DNA of 24,305 nucleotides from a virus, in IMG/VR virus record IMGVR_UViG_3300009159_000307, positions 1-24,305 of that record; one strand, given 5' to 3'. The translations under genes were made by a program, and so were the position numbers. A model generated the notes under the pieces. That model saw only the letters and a program-made list of their open reading frames with translations. It did no database searches and was not told the DNA's origin. Below, piece by piece: positions 1 through 7,305 of this stretch; within the stretch, counting starts at the first letter, position 1, and each line of letters starts with the position of its first letter.

Positions 1-20
1 AGACTGAATTTATTTGCCAT
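1..20 (-). CDS. Possible start of gene 20 (portal protein), cut off by window edge
   Basis: Only six codons are visible, reading Met-Ala-Asn-Lys-Phe-Ser from an ATG at 18-20 on the minus strand. In T4 the gene after 19 is 20, the portal vertex protein, and every other gene here follows T4 order, so gene 20 is the expected neighbour. The sequence alone does not identify it. The ribosome binding site is weak (AAAGAAAC just upstream). The start follows the hairpin behind gene 19 by about 35 bases. Confidence 0.35.
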
Positions 21-55
21 AAGTTTCTTTTTATTCCAAATCAATTAAACATAAT

Positions 56-77
56 AGAGAGGACCGAAGTCCTCTCT
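56..77 (-). terminator. UUCG-tetraloop hairpin after gene 19
   Basis: A perfect 9-bp stem (arms 56-64 and 69-77) closes a 4-base loop. Read on the minus strand the loop is TTCG closed by a C-G pair, the unusually stable cUUCGg tetraloop; on the plus strand the loop would be CGAA. This orientation fits a transcript coming from gene 19. The bases after the stem (ATTATGTTTAATT) are AT-rich but not a run of T, so it may be a weak terminator or a 3'-end stabiliser. Confidence 0.7.
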
Positions 78-92
78 GAAATATAATATAAA

Positions 93-644
93 TTAAACGT
101 CTGTTGTATCCGAAGTCCAGTACTGGTATGCAAAGGTTACCGTGTATTCTTCAATAGAATCATTTGAACTCCAATCCAAATCAATAGTACTTAAATCTAC
201 TGGAAATAAACCAGTAAATGTATATTTTTTGATTGGATCGCCACCAATTTTTGAATATTGGTTAACAGTAGCATCAGCAGGGCTATATGCTAAAGGATTA
301 CTAGCATTTTGACTACGAACGTTTCCTGCATGACTATTAATTGCACTTAACCATTGTTCTAAAGCATTGCGTACTACAAAATCTTCATCATTAATAATAG
401 TTACTGTCCAATCTGGAAATGTTCTATTACCGGCAAATTTGAGTTCACGACCAAAGTAATAAATTGGAACAATCCCAATTGTAGAACCCGGTAGTTGAGC
501 TGATTTAGCCATGAATTGAATTTTATCACTTGGATTTTTTGTATTATTAACAAATGTTGGAAACAAGATGTTAACATCAAACAGATTGGGACGAGCCCCA
601 TCAAATTGTAACTGTGATCTGAACTGAGATGCATTAAATGCCAT
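93..644 (-). CDS. 19: Tail tube protein (T4 gp19-like)
   Basis: This 183-aa protein resembles T4 gp19 (163 aa), which stacks as hexameric rings to form the inner tube of the contractile tail. Recognisable features are the N-terminal MAFNASQFRSQL, the LPGSTIG segment near residue 50 followed by YFGRELKFAGNRTF, and the C-terminal YTVTFAYQYW strand. It lies directly after the sheath gene, as in T4. The start is fixed by an AGGAG seven bases upstream of the ATG. A late-promoter-like box overlaps the end of gene 18, and a UUCG hairpin follows the stop, so the gene may have its own short late transcript. It is about 20 residues longer than T4 gp19. The identification is by sequence pattern and gene order. 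Confidence 0.93.
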   Translation of the reverse strand: MAFNASQFRSQLQFDGARPNLFDVNILFPTFVNNTKNPSDKIQFMAKSAQLPGSTIGIVPIYYFGRELKFAGNRTFPDWTVTIINDEDFVVRNALEQWLSAINSHAGNVRSQNASNPLAYSPADATVNQYSKIGGDPIKKYTFTGLFPVDLSTIDLDWSSNDSIEEYTVTFAYQYWTSDTTDV

Positions 645-667
645 TTTTTTCTCCTATATCGTTGAGT

Positions 668-675
668 TATTTATT
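668..675 (-). promoter_or_regulatory. Late-promoter-like box for gene 19 (AATAAATA)
   Basis: The minus strand reads AATAAATA, one base from the T4 late consensus TATAAATA. It overlaps the stop codon of gene 18. A start about 6-7 bases downstream would leave a leader of about 20 bases with the gene 19 AGGAG. The same variant occurs before gene 13. In AT-rich DNA it could be chance. Confidence 0.45.
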
Positions 676-2386
676 AGACTGAACCAACGATTGTGTTGAA
701 AGAAACGCCAGTTCTTACTGCAACGAAATTCAACTGAATGTAGTTGATTGAACGAGCAGGTTTGATGTATATGTCACCAACAAATTGGTTCGCATCAATA
801 ACATTCGGTGTGTTATTTGTAGAATCACAAATAACTTGGAAGTCATAAATGCCACGGCGACCTTTAACATCACGTAAGAATGGAGTTACAAGTGCAACAA
901 ATTGTGATTGTGTAAATGAATCATTAAATTCAAACAACGAATATTTTGATGCTGTTGCAATAGTTTTCTCTAAGACAATAAACAATCTACGAACATTGAT
1001 TCGATCAAATGCTGATGGCTGACTTTGTAGAGTCTTGTCACCATATAACATTGTGCCTGCACCTTGCATTGAAACAACTGAATTAATTCCAAGGGCATAC
1101 AGAGAATCTCTCTGCGTCTGTGTTGGATTCCACGCCAATCTAACAAGATTCTTCAGATTACCACGGTTGTAACCAGCTGGTGAAAACCAAGGATCACGAA
1201 CTGAATCTGTATATGCACATAGACCAGCAATGTCACCATTTAATGGAACATAACGGTAAACATTGTTATATTTGTCAAACATATACTTCCAACCACTATC
1301 GGCTACAGCATAAGAAGATGATCTTGATAAGGCCGTATTCCAAGCAGTAATGTTTGAAACTTCCGAACCTGATTGATTAACCACATTTGCAGATGGTGGT
1401 GATACAAAAGCAATACAATCTTTACGGGCATTTGCAATATTATCAATAACATATTGTTGTGTTGTGACGGTTGCTGCACCAGTAATAACTAAAGACACAT
1501 CTGTTGTATCAGCATTAGTGAATCCACTCCAAGCGGACTGAATATCACCGTCTGTTACTGTGGCAGTACTACCATTAACTAATGTTGTTGTTTGTGCAGT
1601 AGAAATTGTCACAAAATTTGTATTAGCTAAATTTCTACCCCAACTAGCGTTAGTTGTTGAGTATGAAACTGGATCTATAGCGTAGATGTATTTTGAATTA
1701 TTAAAGATTGCTGTTTTATAATAATTTGGATTACCTAATGAATCTTTTGCATCAAATCCTTTTGATAGGAATGAAAAAGTTTCCAATACTGTATTTTTTG
1801 TACCTGTGAATAAACCGCCTGTATCCATTACAACAATGTGAATTTGATCGTTGGCTGAACCTAAACCTGCAGCTTGAGCTGAAGTGCTTGGTGCAGTTGG
1901 AAAATATGAAGAAACCCCAATACCATTAACATTCCATGATGTTGAATATGATGCAGCATCAACAACTGAAACTGTTAATGAATTACCTAATTCACCTGGA
2001 TATCTGGCAACAAAAGCACCATATGCATTATTGTTATTGCTAAACAGGTATGAAGTTTCAAATATATCCTTATTTTTAATCTGTATACCGGCAGCGGCTG
2101 TATTTGCAGAAGAATTATAAGTTGTATTGTTTGCAGCACGAACAACTGTTAAATTGTTACCATATGCCAAGAAACTAGCAGCAGAGAAAAATGATGTAAA
2201 TGTGTTGCTGTCTGGATTACCGAATTGTTCAGCTAATGATGTTTCACTTGGTACAGAAGTTTTTTTATTTACAGGACCCCATGCAAAAGGACCTGCATAT
2301 GCACCGGCAGTAGTTACAATAGTTGGAGTTGATGCTGTTTGATCAACTTCCGCTATTGATACGCCTGGAGAGATTTGAAATGCCAT
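674..2386 (-). CDS. 18: Tail sheath protein (T4 gp18-like)
   Basis: This 570-aa protein matches the contractile tail sheath family (T4 gp18, 659 aa), which surrounds the tube and contracts at infection. The N-terminus has the typical SPGVSIAEVDQT strand, then AGPFAWGPVNK and FLAYGNNLTVVRAAN. The conserved C-terminal part runs from about residue 350, with DSGWKYMFDKYNNVYRYVPL, the SPAGYNRG loop, FDRINVRRLFIVLE and FVGDIYIKPARSINYIQLNF. The variable middle is shorter than in T4, which explains most of the length difference. The start is supported by AAGGAGA seven bases before the ATG. A perfect TATAAATA box lies about 56 bases upstream. It is followed by the tube gene, as in T4. Confidence 0.96.
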   Translation of the reverse strand: MAFQISPGVSIAEVDQTASTPTIVTTAGAYAGPFAWGPVNKKTSVPSETSLAEQFGNPDSNTFTSFFSAASFLAYGNNLTVVRAANNTTYNSSANTAAAGIQIKNKDIFETSYLFSNNNNAYGAFVARYPGELGNSLTVSVVDAASYSTSWNVNGIGVSSYFPTAPSTSAQAAGLGSANDQIHIVVMDTGGLFTGTKNTVLETFSFLSKGFDAKDSLGNPNYYKTAIFNNSKYIYAIDPVSYSTTNASWGRNLANTNFVTISTAQTTTLVNGSTATVTDGDIQSAWSGFTNADTTDVSLVITGAATVTTQQYVIDNIANARKDCIAFVSPPSANVVNQSGSEVSNITAWNTALSRSSSYAVADSGWKYMFDKYNNVYRYVPLNGDIAGLCAYTDSVRDPWFSPAGYNRGNLKNLVRLAWNPTQTQRDSLYALGINSVVSMQGAGTMLYGDKTLQSQPSAFDRINVRRLFIVLEKTIATASKYSLFEFNDSFTQSQFVALVTPFLRDVKGRRGIYDFQVICDSTNNTPNVIDANQFVGDIYIKPARSINYIQLNFVAVRTGVSFNTIVGSV

Positions 2387-2441
2387 TTGTTTCTCCTTAA
2401 TTATTTTTGTTTTTGGCAGTTATAATAAGATACCATCATGA

Positions 2442-2449
2442 TATTTATA
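2442..2449 (-). promoter_or_regulatory. T4-type late promoter box (TATAAATA) for gene 18
   Basis: The minus strand carries an exact TATAAATA, the T4 late promoter consensus recognised by sigma factor gp55, in the 81-base gap between genes 17 and 18. Predicted initiation about 6-7 bases downstream gives a leader of about 50 bases that ends in the gene 18 AAGGAGA. Position and exact match make it the best minus-strand promoter in the left half. Confidence 0.7.
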
Positions 2450-2467
2450 TAACACCACTTTTATAGT

Positions 2468-4138
2468 TTATCTGGACAATTCTCTAAAATAACCAGAGTA
2501 AACCTCACCACCATCTGCTTTCTCCCACACATCATCGTCCCATACATCAAAATTAGTTTCTATTCCATTATCCATCATAGGTGTAGGTGGTGATAACTCA
2601 TCAACTTGATTCATATTTTCAAGTTGAATTTGTTTTCTCAAATCATGGTTAACAATTTCTCTGAAATATTTTTGAGTGGATGCCCACGCAAACATAACCA
2701 ATCCCATAACCAAATCATCATTTGCATCCGCTTCGGCCGCAAAGGAAGTTTTATTTGCAACAAATGTAGTTAGTTCTGATATGGTATCAAAATCAACCAA
2801 CTCCAGTTTATTGCCTTCTATAAGCATTTTTAGGTTTGAACAACCAATTCTTTTAACTTGTGGTGACATTTTGACACCTAACTGTACACCTCTGGCAAAA
2901 CCAGCCGACAACTGTTGTGGTTTTTTATTACCGGTAAATACCTTAAATAAGTTTTCATACTCAAGGTCTTGGTGAATAATGTCAGCCACTTGTGGTGTAT
3001 TATTGATCTCTATCAAAATATAGGCATCATTATACAATTTAGCTGCATTGTATATGTGTGTAGGGAACAACATAGGAGACACGGTGGGGTCTTTATATGT
3101 AGCTACTTGTCTGTAAGGTGTAGTAGACATATCAATGACGGAGAATGTAGAGGAGTCTAAATTCTTACCTTCTGAAACGTCCACCCAAATACCATAGAGG
3201 TGATCTTTCTTGTTGTCATCATCACCTTTGATTGGATATTCATAAATCTTAACACCATCATGTTCGGCAATCGGTTGTTTATATGTCAACTGTTGTAATT
3301 TGGTACCAGAAATCAGAGTATTAGTTGAACCTAAGAATTCTGTGTTAAATTCTTGTCTGAACTGGTGTTCTGATGTATTGCGAATGGTTTGTTCTTTCCA
3401 TTCTTCATCTCGACCTGGAACCTGAGACCAATGAATTTCAAATGGTACATAATCATTTCTTTTATTGACAGCATCATTCCATAATTTATAAAACAGATTC
3501 ATGCCGTTTGGTGTAGATACCATTAGAATCTTGGTTTTGGTACCTGATGTAATAACAGGATAAACAGAAGTCAAGAAGTCATATGCAATGTTAGAAGGAA
3601 CGAACGCAAATTCGTCCAAGAATACGATGTTGTATGCACCAGAACGAGCAGCAGATGATGATGTTGAGTTGGCAATAATAACTGAATTGTTTTCTAATTC
3701 AACACGGCCTTTGTTCCATTCAACGACACCTTGTTGCATCCAGATAGGTATTGATTCATAGGCTAATTGTAACTTACCTAGAATATCGTTTGCTGTTTTA
3801 CCTTTGTTGGCCAGAATTGCAATGTTTTGTGCAGACTTGAATAGTATTGTCCAAAGAAGATATGTAACTGCTGTTGTGGTTTTACCAACCTGACGAGGAC
3901 ATTTAACGATAACAAAACGATTTTCATCAAAGGTTTTAATCATGTCCTTTTGAAAATCGTACATATTAAAAGGTACAATACCTTTATCTAGAGAGATAAT
4001 GGTTACATATTTCGAAAAATAGATGTAATCTTCTTTACATTTTTTATATTCTTCAACTAACTCTGGTGTCCAATTAACTGGTACACCAACCCTTTTTAAT
4101 CGGGGATTATCCCTATACGTCTGTTTTGATGTTGCCAC
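2468..4138 (-). CDS. 17: Terminase large subunit (T4 gp17-like)
   Basis: This 556-aa protein is the DNA-packaging motor ATPase and headful nuclease. Walker A is CPRQVGKTT at residues 80-88 (Lys86), Walker B is IVFLDEF at 171-177 (Asp175, Glu176), and the coupling motif is VSTPNG near 207. The RNase H-type nuclease acids line up with T4 Asp401, Glu458 and Asp542: Asp320 in GIWVDVSEG, Glu377 in ILIEINNTP and Asp474/475 in NDDLVMGL. Compared with T4 gp17 (610 aa) about 90 N-terminal residues are missing; alignment begins near NPRLKRVGVP. The only usable start is GTG, with AAGGA 11-12 bases upstream and an in-frame stop just before it. In T4, genes 16 and 17 overlap; here an inverted HNH gene separates them, so 17 must start translation independently. 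Confidence 0.97.
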   Translation of the reverse strand: MATSKQTYRDNPRLKRVGVPVNWTPELVEEYKKCKEDYIYFSKYVTIISLDKGIVPFNMYDFQKDMIKTFDENRFVIVKCPRQVGKTTTAVTYLLWTILFKSAQNIAILANKGKTANDILGKLQLAYESIPIWMQQGVVEWNKGRVELENNSVIIANSTSSSAARSGAYNIVFLDEFAFVPSNIAYDFLTSVYPVITSGTKTKILMVSTPNGMNLFYKLWNDAVNKRNDYVPFEIHWSQVPGRDEEWKEQTIRNTSEHQFRQEFNTEFLGSTNTLISGTKLQQLTYKQPIAEHDGVKIYEYPIKGDDDNKKDHLYGIWVDVSEGKNLDSSTFSVIDMSTTPYRQVATYKDPTVSPMLFPTHIYNAAKLYNDAYILIEINNTPQVADIIHQDLEYENLFKVFTGNKKPQQLSAGFARGVQLGVKMSPQVKRIGCSNLKMLIEGNKLELVDFDTISELTTFVANKTSFAAEADANDDLVMGLVMFAWASTQKYFREIVNHDLRKQIQLENMNQVDELSPPTPMMDNGIETNFDVWDDDVWEKADGGEVYSGYFRELSR

Positions 4139-4159
4139 TATTATTTAATTCCTTGATAA

Positions 4160-4167
4160 TATAAATA
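4160..4167 (+). promoter_or_regulatory. T4-type late promoter box (TATAAATA) for the HNH gene
   Basis: An exact TATAAATA on the plus strand lies 61 bases before the HNH start codon. It is the only exact plus-strand late box I saw, and it points at the only plus-strand gene. Predicted initiation near 4173 puts the hairpin at 4171-4200 at the very 5' end of the mRNA. Confidence 0.65.
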
Positions 4168-4170
4168 GGT

Positions 4171-4200
4171 GTGTATCGACGGTGTTCAGACCGCATACAC
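4171..4200. promoter_or_regulatory. Imperfect hairpin between divergent gene 17 and HNH starts
   Basis: The arms GTGTAT (4171-4176) and ATACAC (4195-4200) pair outside, and CGGT (4080s block, 4180-4183) pairs with ACCG (4190-4193) inside, with a small internal loop and the apical loop GTTCAG. The hairpin can form in RNA from either strand. No T-run follows on either side, so it does not look like a terminator. It is more G+C-rich than its surroundings and may protect 5' ends or be a remnant of the insertion site. Confidence 0.45.
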
Positions 4201-4205
4201 TCTAA

Positions 4206-4213
4206 CATTTTAT
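4206..4213 (-). promoter_or_regulatory. Weak late-promoter-like box toward gene 17 (TATAAAAT)
   Basis: The minus strand reads TATAAAAT, matching the first six bases of the late consensus but not the last two. If used, it would start transcription near 4200, at the edge of the hairpin, and give gene 17 its own leader of about 60 bases. The alternative is readthrough from gene 16 across the HNH gene in antisense. Confidence 0.25.
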
Positions 4214-4227
4214 AGGAATGCCAGCAA

Positions 4228-4995
4228 ATGTATTTAGATAACAAATATACTCATTGGTATAATGACATAATCAATGCAGCCAAAACTAGGTCCAAACCTA
4301 ATAGTTACACCGAAAAACATCATATTATACCAGAATCTTTAGGTGGTTCAAATGACAAAGAAAATTTGGTGTATTTAACTTCCAAAGAACATTATACTGT
4401 ACATCATCTATTAACAAAAATGTTAATAGGATCACCAAAACATAAAATGATACACGCTTTTCATAGAATGTCTAACAGTAATGATATTAAAATTACAAAC
4501 AAACAATATGAAATATCAAAAAAATTAAAAAGTGATTTAATGATTCAATTACATAAAGATAAAAATTCGTATATTAATTCTGATGAATATAGAAAAAAAC
4601 AAATTGATGGTAAAAACAAACCTGAAGTAAAGAAAAAACAATCCAACAAAATGAAAGAAAACCATAAAAAAGAAAATTCAATATATAAAAATTTGAATTA
4701 TATTAAAAAACATAAAGACTCTTGCAATACCGTTGTATTTAAACAAAAAATGTCAGATACAAGAAAATTATATTGGTCTGATCCAAAATCAAAATATAAC
4801 GATAGACCAGATAATAAAAGAATTCCACCATTAAACAATAAAATTTGTAATGTAATAGATCTAAATGGTAATATTGTTGTTACGGATAATCTGAAACAAT
4901 ATTGTATAGATAATAATTTAAATTATCAATCAATGATGACCGTTGCCAGGGGGAAACAAAAAAAACATAAGGGTTATGAATGTAAATGGATTTAA
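4228..4995 (+). CDS. HNH homing-type endonuclease, antisense insert between genes 16 and 17
   Basis: This 255-aa protein has an N-terminal HNH nuclease motif: His31-His32 in EKHHIIPESLGG, Asn46 in KENLVYL and His55 in SKEHYTVHH. The middle (about residues 110-175) is lysine-rich with NUMOD3-like stretches. The C-terminus (about 205-255, ICNVIDLNGNIV to HKGYECKW) resembles NUMOD1-type helix-turn-helix DNA-binding modules. This is the layout of free-standing phage homing endonucleases, which cut alleles lacking the gene and spread by repair. It is the only plus-strand gene, has its own TATAAATA box and an AGGA 10 bases before the ATG, and its TAA overlaps the TAA of gene 16 at a TTAA. Two hand-counted 60-base samples held 11 and 14 G+C, far below the neighbours, which points to recent acquisition. 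The target site is not identifiable here. Confidence 0.9.
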   Translation: MYLDNKYTHWYNDIINAAKTRSKPNSYTEKHHIIPESLGGSNDKENLVYLTSKEHYTVHHLLTKMLIGSPKHKMIHAFHRMSNSNDIKITNKQYEISKKLKSDLMIQLHKDKNSYINSDEYRKKQIDGKNKPEVKKKQSNKMKENHKKENSIYKNLNYIKKHKDSCNTVVFKQKMSDTRKLYWSDPKSKYNDRPDNKRIPPLNNKICNVIDLNGNIVVTDNLKQYCIDNNLNYQSMMTVARGKQKKHKGYECKWI

Positions 4996-5426
4996 TTCAT
5001 ATCTATAACTTTTTTTTCATTATTATTCTTTAGTAATTTATTCAATTCTTCTGTGCTACCAACAAAAATAGCTTGGTCAATATTAGTGTTATTTACTTCT
5101 TTCTTTACATTATCCATATCACGCATTTGTTTTTGTATGTTTAGTAGTTCTTTATTAGCATCTACCATATTTTTAAGTAGTGTACCGTAGACTTCAAATG
5201 CTCTAGGATGTTGGCCTTGTTTTGCAATTTCTAATATTTCTGCCATGGCTTCTTGGCCTTGGTCAATAATACCTTGGAGATTTTCTCTTGACTGTTGGTA
5301 TGCATCATTTAAATCCTGTTGCATATCTGTGGGTTCATTATATTTTGTTGTAATTACCTGAGTCTTTTTTTCTTCAACAGGTACCACATCAAATATTTTT
5401 TCCATATTCTTATCAAAAGTATTCAT
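4992..5426 (-). CDS. 16: Terminase small subunit (T4 gp16-like)
   Basis: This 144-aa protein (T4 gp16 is 164 aa) is the recognition subunit that forms a ring, regulates the gp17 ATPase and starts DNA packaging. The central region, from TDMQQDLNDAYQQSRENL through GQHPRAFEVYGTLLKNM to NKELLNIQKQMR (about residues 33-105), is the predicted coiled-coil core and matches the family well. The C-terminus is Asn/Lys-rich. It starts two bases after the gene 15 stop and I see no clear Shine-Dalgarno, so translation is probably coupled to gene 15. Its stop overlaps the convergent HNH stop, leaving no room for a terminator between them. Confidence 0.88.
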   Translation of the reverse strand: MNTFDKNMEKIFDVVPVEEKKTQVITTKYNEPTDMQQDLNDAYQQSRENLQGIIDQGQEAMAEILEIAKQGQHPRAFEVYGTLLKNMVDANKELLNIQKQMRDMDNVKKEVNNTNIDQAIFVGSTEELNKLLKNNNEKKVIDMN

Positions 5427-5427
5427 T

Positions 5428-6423
5428 TTATGTGTTTGGTGTTTCTGTTATAGTGGTAGTATATGTATAATTACTATTAGCGTTAGCTGATGTTGGATTA
5501 GGAACAACAACAACTCTGGCCAACTTTAAAGGCGAAACCTCGTATGAATTGAATACATAGTTTGCGTTTGTGTTTAGACCTTTGATTGATTGTGTTGATA
5601 TAAAATTGCCTTGTAACTCAGTTAAATATAATTCTTTATTCGTTGTATTCCATTGAACAACTTTACCTGATGCAGATGATGTGTTTACAGAATAACCTTG
5701 ATATGCAATTTCACCTGTCTGGTATATACCATTGCCTGTATTGGCCATTTTGAATACCACCGTACTATCTGCGGTGACTTGATCATATACATTAGTAATA
5801 GCTGTTCTGATTATTGAAGCATTAGGAGTTGAAGCTCCATAAATGTAACCTTTCACGGTAAAATTTAGTGTCCAAATAACAACACGGGTATCATTCTCTC
5901 TCATACCTTCATATTCAACTTCATATTTGGTATCTTTTAATACAACAGGTATTTCTTTAACTATACCCATTTCTGGTACCATGTTTATTTTAATTGTATA
6001 GTCTGGTGCAAAGAATGGTAAAATATGTTCAATAATTTGTGAACCATCTTCTATATTTCTGACATAGATGTATAATGAAAAATCAAAGTTGTATGGTACT
6101 GGATTGTATTGAGAACTAACACTACCGTTTGATTGTTGTGCAAAGGCTTTCACATTTGTATTTTGTTTGCGAGACGAATCATAACTAATGCCGTTCATTT
6201 CAAATGACATTCTAGGTAGAGTCATTTGTATTTTTTTATCTAAATCTGGATCACCTTCCAAACGCATTACATATCTTTCTTTTGATGCATATGCAATAGG
6301 TACAATGAAACGTTCGGCTTCAGATTCATCTGTATTATAACGAACAAGTGTTATATTATCGAAAATGTTTCCGAATCCTACAATTATCTTTCTAATACTT
6401 CTATTATAATAAGTATTTGCCAT
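5428..6423 (-). CDS. 15: Tail sheath stabiliser and completion protein (T4 gp15-like)
   Basis: This 331-aa protein matches T4 gp15 (272 aa), which caps the head-proximal end of the tail as a hexamer and joins it to the neck. The family part spans about residues 1-200: MANTYYNRSIRKIIVGFGNI, the segment RYVMRLEGDPDLDKKIQMTLPR read in parts, YNFDFSLYIYVRN and VVIWTLNFTVKGYIYG. The extra length is a C-terminal domain (about 228-292) with TGEIAYQG, VVQW, LYLTELQGNF and IKGLNTNA, which closely resembles the C-terminal domain of the neighbouring gp14. The last 35 residues are Thr/Asn-rich. The ATG overlaps the gene 14 stop as TAATG, indicating translational coupling. Confidence 0.92.
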   Translation of the reverse strand: MANTYYNRSIRKIIVGFGNIFDNITLVRYNTDESEAERFIVPIAYASKERYVMRLEGDPDLDKKIQMTLPRMSFEMNGISYDSSRKQNTNVKAFAQQSNGSVSSQYNPVPYNFDFSLYIYVRNIEDGSQIIEHILPFFAPDYTIKINMVPEMGIVKEIPVVLKDTKYEVEYEGMRENDTRVVIWTLNFTVKGYIYGASTPNASIIRTAITNVYDQVTADSTVVFKMANTGNGIYQTGEIAYQGYSVNTSSASGKVVQWNTTNKELYLTELQGNFISTQSIKGLNTNANYVFNSYEVSPLKLARVVVVPNPTSANANSNYTYTTTITETPNT

Positions 6424-7304
6424 TATAATCTACCAAATGGATTTATTTCTGTATTATTAACAATTGTTGTGGCTGAAGTATTAATAACTTGATTGTCATA
6501 ACTTTCTTTTCTTGCTGGATCTTGTAATGGATCAAAATTTGCTAATATAAATTGTGCATTACTTGATGCACCAATGATTTTAACATTATCTGCAAATTCA
6601 CCATATATGTTCGTTACAGTCAACAATCTAGATGGAACAAACCATGTTTGTACTGTTGCATATGTGTTTGCGTTGGCCAACGTATTATCGGTTGATTGAA
6701 ACACAATCTCTGAAGATGTGTAACTACCTGTACCGTTGGCGGATAAGTTTAGATTCAATGTATAGGCTGATTGAGTAACAACATCATCAATATCTGGTAT
6801 ACCAGTTGAAATAACTTCTTGAGAATATTTGAATTTTTCAAGTGAAAGTTCATAGAAATATGGATTTATACGACCTAACATATGCATATCTTTTGCTTGT
6901 TCGGTAAATTTAATCTCATATAACTCACCAGTACCATTTAAGAAGGGTACGTATATCAAATCACCTTCACGGGGACGAGAAATATTGTTTGGTACTCTTT
7001 CATGGAATGACCTATGTGATACAATGACTTTAATTACATCTCTAATTTCAAGACCAAATTTAGAAAAGAAATCTTGGTCACCCATATATTCTGTTGCATT
7101 AGTAAGATACATTTCCAAAGGAAAAGCAGTTTCAAATTTCTTGACTGGATCTTCTCCAAATAATAAATCTCGAGCCGCATCATTGTCATTTGCAAGATAA
7201 TAGGTATCGAAACCCATTATTTTAATGGATTCTATAATGATATCTTCGATCAAACGTTGTTCGTTTTTCGCAGAATAGTTGTTGAAATATTGTGAAGTTG
7301 CCAT
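6423..7304 (-). CDS. 14: Neck protein (T4 gp14-like)
   Basis: This 293-aa protein matches T4 gp14 (256 aa), which with gp13 closes the filled head and forms the neck where the tail docks. Typical family stretches are SQYFNNYSAKNEQRLIEDII at the N-terminus, GFDTYYL, FGEDPVKKFETAFPLEMYL, REGDLIYVPF near residue 112 and GRINPYFYELSLEKFKYSQ. A C-terminal domain at about 192-255 (GTGSYTSSEIVFQS, ATVQTWF, LLTVTNIYGEF, KIIGASSNAQFIL) is shared with gp15. The gene starts one base after the gene 13 stop and its stop overlaps the gene 15 start, so 13-14-15 form a tight translational unit. Confidence 0.92.
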   Translation of the reverse strand: MATSQYFNNYSAKNEQRLIEDIIIESIKIMGFDTYYLANDNDAARDLLFGEDPVKKFETAFPLEMYLTNATEYMGDQDFFSKFGLEIRDVIKVIVSHRSFHERVPNNISRPREGDLIYVPFLNGTGELYEIKFTEQAKDMHMLGRINPYFYELSLEKFKYSQEVISTGIPDIDDVVTQSAYTLNLNLSANGTGSYTSSEIVFQSTDNTLANANTYATVQTWFVPSRLLTVTNIYGEFADNVKIIGASSNAQFILANFDPLQDPARKESYDNQVINTSATTIVNNTEINPFGRL

Positions 7305-7305
7305 A

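Noticed and set aside
84-95. TATAAATT on the plus strand near the gene 19 stop, with similar ones near 6545 and 18405
   Set aside because: They point into antisense of genes with no plus-strand frame behind them; in DNA this AT-rich such octamers are expected by chance.
4218-4241. Seven-codon frame ATG CCA GCA ... TAA overlapping the HNH start
   Set aside because: The AGGA directly abuts its ATG, too close for initiation, and the peptide is very short. It more likely means only that the AGGA serves the ATG at 4228.
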